From Sulfurovum sp. (GTDB lineage: Bacteria; Campylobacterota; Campylobacteria; Campylobacterales; Sulfurovaceae): a stretch of DNA of 32,578 nt. Positions within the stretch are counted from its first letter, which is position 1; each line of letters opens with the position of its first letter. Below the pieces are notes generated by a model, which saw only the letters and a list, made by a program, of their open reading frames with translations, was not told where the DNA came from and made no database searches. A program made the translations under genes and the position numbers. Location of the stretch: contig JALUBF010000024.1 in assembly GCA_027045015.1 (NCBI GenBank), positions 1 to 32,578 on the forward strand, given 5' to 3'. Below are positions 26,886 through 32,578 of the stretch, piece after piece.

Positions 26886-27125
26886 CTAGGCGATAATATG
26901 TACTTCATAGATGTACTCATTTTCATCTAATCCATATCTTACCTCTCTCATATATACAGAGAAACCTTTGTCTTCAAAATATCCTATAAGCTCTTTTAGC
27001 TCTTTATGAGAGTTATCTTTATCAAAATAAAAAATAGATTTATGAGATAACTCATCTTCTATCTTTTTTAGTTCAACTGTTTTTGGTTTTGCTTTTAATG
27101 TTGTTCTAGCAAGTTTCAATTTCAT
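26886..27125 (-). CDS. HP0268-family small protein
   Basis: 79 aa; MKLKLARTTLKAKPKTVELKKIEDELSHKSIFYFDKDNSHKELKELIGYFEDKGFSVYMREVRYG; adjacent to miaB. Confidence 0.75.
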   Translation of the reverse strand: MKLKLARTTLKAKPKTVELKKIEDELSHKSIFYFDKDNSHKELKELIGYFEDKGFSVYMREVRYGLDENEYIYEVHIIA

Positions 27126-27196
27126 AATATAATACCTTTAATTCTTTGAGTCTATTTTAAAGATTATACTTCATTTTCAGTAAAGGTTTGGTTAGA

Positions 27197-27202
27197 TATA
27201 AT
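27197..27202 (+). promoter_or_regulatory. candidate -10 box (TATAAT) for nusA
   Basis: TTGGTTAGATATAATATAC about 100 bp upstream of the nusA ATG. Confidence 0.45.
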
Positions 27203-27301
27203 ATACAACTTCAAAAAGAACCCTCCCGAGATATTATTGATAATGTTATGTTACCTCTTGTAGCGTTCTAATTGAATGTTATTTAAAAATAGGAAAAACT
27301 T

Positions 27302-28462
27302 ATGGAAAAAATATTAGATATTATTGAAGCTATAGCACATGAGAAAAATATATCTCAAGAACATGCACTAGAAGCATTTACTCAAGCCCTTCAAAATACT
27401 GCTAAAAAACTTACAACTTTTACAAGTAATTTTGAAGTAATTATAAACAAAGATACAAAAACATATAGTGTAAATAAAGTCATTACAGTTGTTGCTGATG
27501 GTGATTCACAACTATTTGCAAAAGTAGGAAAAGAACCAAATATTGAGACTATTGAATCTGATGCTTTCATCTCTCTATCTGAAGCAAAAGAGTTTGATGA
27601 TTCTATTGAAATAGGAGATGAACTTAAAGAAGAGTTTATATTAGAAGAGCATGGACGTACTGCATCTGCAAATCTATTTAAAGAACTTGAGTATCATATA
27701 CAAAGACGTATAGAACAAGATTTATTTGAGAAATATAGAGAAAAAGTAGGTTCTGTAATGTTAGGAACAGTAAACCGTATTGATGCTGATAACAATACTC
27801 ACGTAGAAATAGGAGAGCTTAAAGGTATTTTAAGCCTTAGAAACCGTATTAAAGGTGAGAAATTCAAACGTGGTGATAGTATAAGAGCATTACTTCGTTA
27901 TGTATCTGTAGATCCTCAATATGGGCTATTTCTTGAACTTACTCGTACTTCACCAAAATTTTTAGAATCACTAATGGCATTGGAAGTTCCTGAGATTGCT
28001 GATGATGTAGTAGAGATAGTAAACTCTGCAAGAATTCCAGGAGAAAGAGCAAAAATAGCACTAAAAACCGACCAGATGAATGTTGACCCTATTGGTGCTG
28101 CTGTTGGAGTGAAAGGTGTGCGTATTAACGCAGTAAGTCAAGAGCTTAATGGAGAGAATATTGACTGTATTGACTACTCTCCTATACCAGAAGTATTTAT
28201 AACTCGTGCATTGAGTCCAGCTATTACTCAAAGTATAAAAGTTAATGCCAATGATAAAAAAGCTATCATAAGTATCACTAATGACCAAAAAGCAAAAGCT
28301 ATTGGAAAATCAGGTATAAATATACGTTTAGCCTCTATGCTTACAGGATATACTATAGAGTTAAGTGAAGTAGAAGGTATCGCAGAACGTCAAGTAGATT
28401 CATCTAAAAACGAGGTAGAAAAAACTACAGATACAACTGCATTAGCAGATCTATTTAAATAG
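27302..28462 (+). CDS. nusA: transcription termination/antitermination factor NusA
   Basis: 386 aa; LGTVNRIDADNNTHVEIGELKGIL, RTSPKFLESLMALEVPEI, GERAKIALKT, DPIGAAVGVKGVRINAV, KAKAIGKSGINIRLAS. Confidence 0.96.
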   Translation: MEKILDIIEAIAHEKNISQEHALEAFTQALQNTAKKLTTFTSNFEVIINKDTKTYSVNKVITVVADGDSQLFAKVGKEPNIETIESDAFISLSEAKEFDDSIEIGDELKEEFILEEHGRTASANLFKELEYHIQRRIEQDLFEKYREKVGSVMLGTVNRIDADNNTHVEIGELKGILSLRNRIKGEKFKRGDSIRALLRYVSVDPQYGLFLELTRTSPKFLESLMALEVPEIADDVVEIVNSARIPGERAKIALKTDQMNVDPIGAAVGVKGVRINAVSQELNGENIDCIDYSPIPEVFITRALSPAITQSIKVNANDKKAIISITNDQKAKAIGKSGINIRLASMLTGYTIELSEVEGIAERQVDSSKNEVEKTTDTTALADLFK

Positions 28463-28468
28463 AAAGAT

Positions 28469-28498
28469 AAATGGTACTATATTAAGATAGTACCATTT
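28469..28498. terminator. bidirectional terminator hairpin between nusA and tpiA
   Basis: AAATGGTACTAT-ATTAAG-ATAGTACCATTT, perfect 12-bp stem; one arm lies within the tpiA 3' end. Confidence 0.8.
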
Positions 28499-29174
28499 GA
28501 GAAAAACTATTTGCATCAAGTGATGCAGAACCTACAAGCACTCCATCAACCCCAGCGATAGCTTTAATCTCTTTTATATTTTCAGGTTTAGCAGAACCAC
28601 CATATAGTAGTGGTCTATCATTGATAGCATTTTTCAAAGCTCTATGAGTAGTTGATATCTCTTCAACTGTAGCACTTCTTCCTGTACCAATAGCCCAGAT
28701 AGGTTCATAGGCAACTATAAGCTTATCATAATTTATATCTATGCCATCAAACTGAGCAAGAAGATACTTCATAACATCTTCAAATCCATTTTCACGCACC
28801 TCTAAAGGTTCACCAATACAATATATAATCTCAAAACCCTGCTCTTGAAAAAATGCAAATTTTTGACTAACTTTATCTTGAGTTTCAGCCATATACTCAC
28901 GACGCTCACTATGTCCTATAAGGATACTTTTTATACCAAATTCATCAAGCTGTTCTAGCCCTATCTCTCCAGTATATGCACCATTTTGAGCTGGATAGGC
29001 ATTTTGTGTACCTATAGTAAAATCACCCTCATAATCATCAAGAGCAGTAGCAGGAGGGAAGATATATACTCTATCCTCCAAAGATTTTCCACGCAACTTA
29101 TCTTTAAGCTCTTCTATATAGTTAGCCGTACTGGCTCTTGTATGGTTTGTTTTAAAATTTCCTGCATATATCAT
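28482..29174 (-). CDS. tpiA: triosephosphate isomerase
   Basis: GNFKTNHTR, ILIGHSERREYMAET, VAYEPIWAIGTGRSATVEEI, YGGSAKPENIKEIKAIAGVDGVLVGSASL. Confidence 0.95.
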   Translation of the reverse strand: MIYAGNFKTNHTRASTANYIEELKDKLRGKSLEDRVYIFPPATALDDYEGDFTIGTQNAYPAQNGAYTGEIGLEQLDEFGIKSILIGHSERREYMAETQDKVSQKFAFFQEQGFEIIYCIGEPLEVRENGFEDVMKYLLAQFDGIDINYDKLIVAYEPIWAIGTGRSATVEEISTTHRALKNAINDRPLLYGGSAKPENIKEIKAIAGVDGVLVGSASLDANSFSQMVLS

Positions 29175-29255
29175 TATGTATCCTTAAATAAAACTAATTC
29201 GTATTAGCGTAGTTTTTCAAGCTTTGCCCTAACAGTATTCTTCCAATAATACAAT

Positions 29256-30449
29256 CTATACTTTTAACGCTTCAATACCTGGAAGAGATTTACCCTCTAA
29301 CAGGTTAAGACTAGCTCCACCACCAGTACTTACAAATGTCATCTCATCTACATCTCCTGCTTTTTGAGCAACATCAGCTGTATCTCCACCACCCACAATG
29401 GTAGTAGCATGACTTCCTGCAATATCATGAGACATAAGAAGACTTCCTTTAGCAAATCTATCCCACTCATATACACCCATAGGACCGTTCCATAAAATAG
29501 TCTGTGCATCAGATATAACTTCACGGAAAAGTCTTGATGAAGCTGGTCCTATATCTAATCCCATCCAATCTTCTGGAATCTCTTGAGCTGGTAGATACTT
29601 AGATACAGAATACTCTTCAAACTTAGGAGCGACTACAACATCTACAGGAAGATAGAACTTAACACCCTGCTTTCTAGCTTTTATCATAATAGTTCTAGCC
29701 TCATCAAGCAAATCATCTTCAACCAAAGAGCTACCTATCTCATAACCTTGTGCTTTCAAGAATGTAAATGCCATTCCTCCACCAATAAGTACTTTATCTA
29801 CTTTATTTAAAAGTTCTCTAAGTGCTTCAAGCTTACCAGATACTTTAGAGCCACCAACTACTGCAACAAATGGTCTTATAGGTTTTGCAAGTGTCTTATC
29901 AAAGAAGTTCACCTCTTTATTTAGCAAGAAACCTGCTGCTTTACTATCGTTATCAAAAAGTTTTGGCATAGCATCTATAGATGCGTGAGCTCTATGACAA
30001 GCTCCAAACGCATCGTTAATATATATATCTGCCATAGATGCCAACTCTTTAGCAAACTCTACATCATTTTTAGTCTCACCAGCTTCATAACGCAAATTTT
30101 CAAGTACAAGAACATCTCCACTTTTCAATGAACCTGCTCTTGACTTAGCATCTTCACCTACAACATCTTTTGCTAAACTAATGTTATCTGCTAACTTAAG
30201 TAACTTTTGAAGTCTTGTTACTATAGGTGCTAAAGAGAACTTCTCTTCATATACATTTGGCTCTGGACGCTCATAGTGTGAAGCCAATATGATTTTACAA
30301 TCACGATCAAGACAGTAACGAATAGTTGTTAAAGCTCCACGGATTCTTCTATCGTCAGTTATATTTCCTTCATCATCTTTTGGTACATTAAAATCACAAC
30401 GGATAAATATAGTTTTTCCTGCTATATCTAAATCTTTTATAGTTCTCAA
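29256..30449 (-). CDS. pgk: phosphoglycerate kinase
   Basis: 397 aa; [76 protein letters not shown]. Confidence 0.97.
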   Translation of the reverse strand: MRTIKDLDIAGKTIFIRCDFNVPKDDEGNITDDRRIRGALTTIRYCLDRDCKIILASHYERPEPNVYEEKFSLAPIVTRLQKLLKLADNISLAKDVVGEDAKSRAGSLKSGDVLVLENLRYEAGETKNDVEFAKELASMADIYINDAFGACHRAHASIDAMPKLFDNDSKAAGFLLNKEVNFFDKTLAKPIRPFVAVVGGSKVSGKLEALRELLNKVDKVLIGGGMAFTFLKAQGYEIGSSLVEDDLLDEARTIMIKARKQGVKFYLPVDVVVAPKFEEYSVSKYLPAQEIPEDWMGLDIGPASSRLFREVISDAQTILWNGPMGVYEWDRFAKGSLLMSHDIAGSHATTIVGGGDTADVAQKAGDVDEMTFVSTGGGASLNLLEGKSLPGIEALKV

Positions 30450-30450
30450 A

Positions 30451-31449
30451 CTACACCTCCTTGCTAATGTGTAGAGCCATATCTACTAAACGGCAAGAGT
30501 ATCCCCACTCATTGTCATACCACGATAGTACCTTAACCATATTTCCACCAATTACCTGAATAGTATCTTGTGCTACAACTGTACTAAGTGACTCACCTAC
30601 AAAGTCTTGAGATACTCTATACTCTTCATCTACACCCAAGATACCTTTATGAGAACCTTCTGATGCCTCTTTAAATGCTTTTTGCACCTCTTCTACTGTC
30701 ACATCTTTACTTAATGTTACAGTCAAATCTACCATAGATACATCTGGTGTTGGAACACGTATAGCTTGTCCATTTAGTTTTCCATTTAGGCTAGGTAAAA
30801 CTTTTGAGATGGCTTTAGCAGCTCCTGTTGTAGTAGGCACTAAGTTTACTGCCCCACTTCTACCTTTTCTTGGATCTTTTTTATGCTTAGCATCTAAGAT
30901 AGGTTGAGATGATGTATATGAGTGGATAGTTGTCATAAGTCCATTCTCTATACCAAATGCATCATCAAGCACTTTTGCTACAGGAGCTAGTCCATTTGTA
31001 GTACAAGATGCATTCGATACAACTCTCTCACCTGCATAATCATCTTCATTTGCACCAAGTACAAAAGTAGCAGTATCATCTTTAGCTGGAGCAGAAAAGA
31101 GTACCTTTTTGATACCGTTTTCAAAGTATGGTTCTACAGACTCAGCTGTTAAAAATGCACCAGTACACTCAAGTACCAACTCTGCACCAATAGATGCAAA
31201 GTCGATTTTACTCAAATCACGCTGGGCAAATATCTTTGCTTTTGTATTACCAATATTTAAGTAGCCCTCTTCTACAGAAATATCATCACGCTTTCCATGC
31301 ACAGAGTCATACTTTAAGTTATATGCAAGCATCTCTTCTGTTCCACTTGCATTTACTGCAACTAGCTCTATATCATCTCTATTTGCGATAATTCTTGCTA
31401 CACATCTACCAATTCTTCCTAATCCATTAATCGCTACTTTTACAGCCAT
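30451..31449 (-). CDS. gap: glyceraldehyde-3-phosphate dehydrogenase
   Basis: 332 aa; [65 protein letters not shown]. Confidence 0.97.
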   Translation of the reverse strand: MAVKVAINGLGRIGRCVARIIANRDDIELVAVNASGTEEMLAYNLKYDSVHGKRDDISVEEGYLNIGNTKAKIFAQRDLSKIDFASIGAELVLECTGAFLTAESVEPYFENGIKKVLFSAPAKDDTATFVLGANEDDYAGERVVSNASCTTNGLAPVAKVLDDAFGIENGLMTTIHSYTSSQPILDAKHKKDPRKGRSGAVNLVPTTTGAAKAISKVLPSLNGKLNGQAIRVPTPDVSMVDLTVTLSKDVTVEEVQKAFKEASEGSHKGILGVDEEYRVSQDFVGESLSTVVAQDTIQVIGGNMVKVLSWYDNEWGYSCRLVDMALHISKEV

Positions 31450-31510
31450 TGTTTACCCTTATGCTTTTTATGCTAAAATTCAGTAATTTTACAGTAAATG
31501 AGGTTAGCAT

Positions 31511-32077
31511 TTGGTTAATAGATCCAAGCCTACAGTAGCCATCTTTGGAGGTAGTTTCGATCCTCCACATAAAGCACATCAACTTATAGTTGAAAAAGCT
31601 ATTGAAGTTTTAGAGATTGACCATCTTGTAGTAGTACCTGCTTTTTTAAACCCTTTTAAAAGCTCTTCTGTTGCATCTGCAACACAAAGACTTGAATGGG
31701 TTCATACTCTTTTTAATAATTTTAAAAAAGTAATTGTTAGTGATTATGAGATAAAAGAGGGCAAAAGTACCACAACTCAACATACTGTAAAATACTTTAA
31801 TAAAGTGTATAATGTAAAGTATCTAATCATTGGTTCTGACAACTTGTCAACATTGACAAAATGGCATAACTTCTCTTGGCTCAATCAGAGTATAACTTGG
31901 GTCATAGCTACTCGTAGTAGCTACACTTTAGATATATCTTCTCTTAGAGACTATAAGATATTAAAGATAGATATGCCTATAAGTTCTACTCAGATTCGAG
32001 AGAAAAATAGCTTACACTTTATTGATAAACAAATTCAAAAATCGGTACATAATGTACTTAAGGAAATAACTAAATGA
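31511..32077 (+). CDS. nadD: nicotinate-nucleotide adenylyltransferase
   Basis: VAIFGGSFDPPHKAHQLIVEKAIE...VVVPAFLNPFK...IIGSDNLSTLTKWHNF...ISSTQIRE; probable TTG start preceded by GAGG. Confidence 0.93.
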   Translation: MVNRSKPTVAIFGGSFDPPHKAHQLIVEKAIEVLEIDHLVVVPAFLNPFKSSSVASATQRLEWVHTLFNNFKKVIVSDYEIKEGKSTTTQHTVKYFNKVYNVKYLIIGSDNLSTLTKWHNFSWLNQSITWVIATRSSYTLDISSLRDYKILKIDMPISSTQIREKNSLHFIDKQIQKSVHNVLKEITK

Positions 32078-32430
32078 CAACAGAAAAAAGAGTAGAGAAT
32101 ATAGTAAATATTCTTGATGAGAAAAAAGCAGAAGAGATAGAAGTTTTTAACCTTGAAGATGCAGACTATATTGCAAAATATGTAGTTATAGCAAACTCAC
32201 TAAATGGTAAACATACATTAGCACTTTTTGACAACCTAAAAGTTGCTCTAAAAGAGAGTGGAGATAGTATATTGGCTTCAGATACAAGTGATGAATGGGC
32301 TGTAGCAGATTTAGGAGATATTTTAGTTCATATTATGATACCAGAATATAGACAACGATACTCACTAGAACAATTTCTATCTGAATTAGTCGATAATCAA
32401 CAAAAAAATATAGACATAGACCCAGCATAA
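32074..32430 (+). CDS. rsfS: ribosome silencing factor RsfS (Iojap/YbeB)
   Basis: KKAEEIEVFNLEDADYIAKYVVIANSLNGKHTLALFDNLK...SDEWAVADLGDILVHIMIPEYRQRYSLEQ; 4-nt overlap with nadD. Confidence 0.92.
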   Translation: MTTEKRVENIVNILDEKKAEEIEVFNLEDADYIAKYVVIANSLNGKHTLALFDNLKVALKESGDSILASDTSDEWAVADLGDILVHIMIPEYRQRYSLEQFLSELVDNQQKNIDIDPA

Positions 32431-32485
32431 ACCATTGGCTCAAATGAGCTACTTGACATATAAACTACCCTCTCCTTCACCAAAA

Positions 32486-32530
32486 GGATTTAGAGAATAG
32501 ACTCTAATATATTAGAGTCTATTCAAATCC
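32486..32530. terminator. long hairpin downstream of rsfS
   Basis: 30-bp near-perfect palindrome GAATAGACTCTAATATATTAGAGTCTATTC (32495-32524) with an outer GGATTT/AAATCC stem. Confidence 0.65.
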
Positions 32531-32578
32531 AAATATTTAAAACTAAGTATCTCTAAGATTTTGAATTTAACACCATTG

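Overview
This window is mostly a core housekeeping region of an AT-rich bacterium. Gene content and order (rpoB/rpoC, tuf with its tRNA cluster, miaB next to an HP0268-like gene, soxCD, mqnA) suggest Campylobacterota (Sulfurimonas/Sulfurovum-like). From left to right it contains: soxD (cut by the window edge) and soxC; a divergent MOSC + DUF4395 pair; a long minus-strand block read as tRNA-Thr, tRNA-Tyr, tRNA-Gly, tRNA-Thr, tuf, rpmG, tRNA-Trp, secE, nusG, rplK, rplA, rplJ, rplL, rpoB, rpoC; yaaA and a SUI1-like gene; a DUF309 gene, a DUF255/thioredoxin gene, an S24-type repressor and moeA/moaE/moaD; mqnA; an acyltransferase; miaB; an HP0268-like gene; nusA; gap/pgk/tpiA; and nadD/rsfS. I see no CRISPR array, transposase, prophage or obvious defence system. 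The least explained signals are non-coding: two homologous structured elements of about 90 nt sit at the ends of rplL and rplK in the same orientation and show compensatory stem changes. Other candidates are twin palindromes between rplJ and rplL, a palindrome upstream of soxC, and an S24 repressor beside the molybdopterin genes. I cannot claim a wholly new system from sequence alone.
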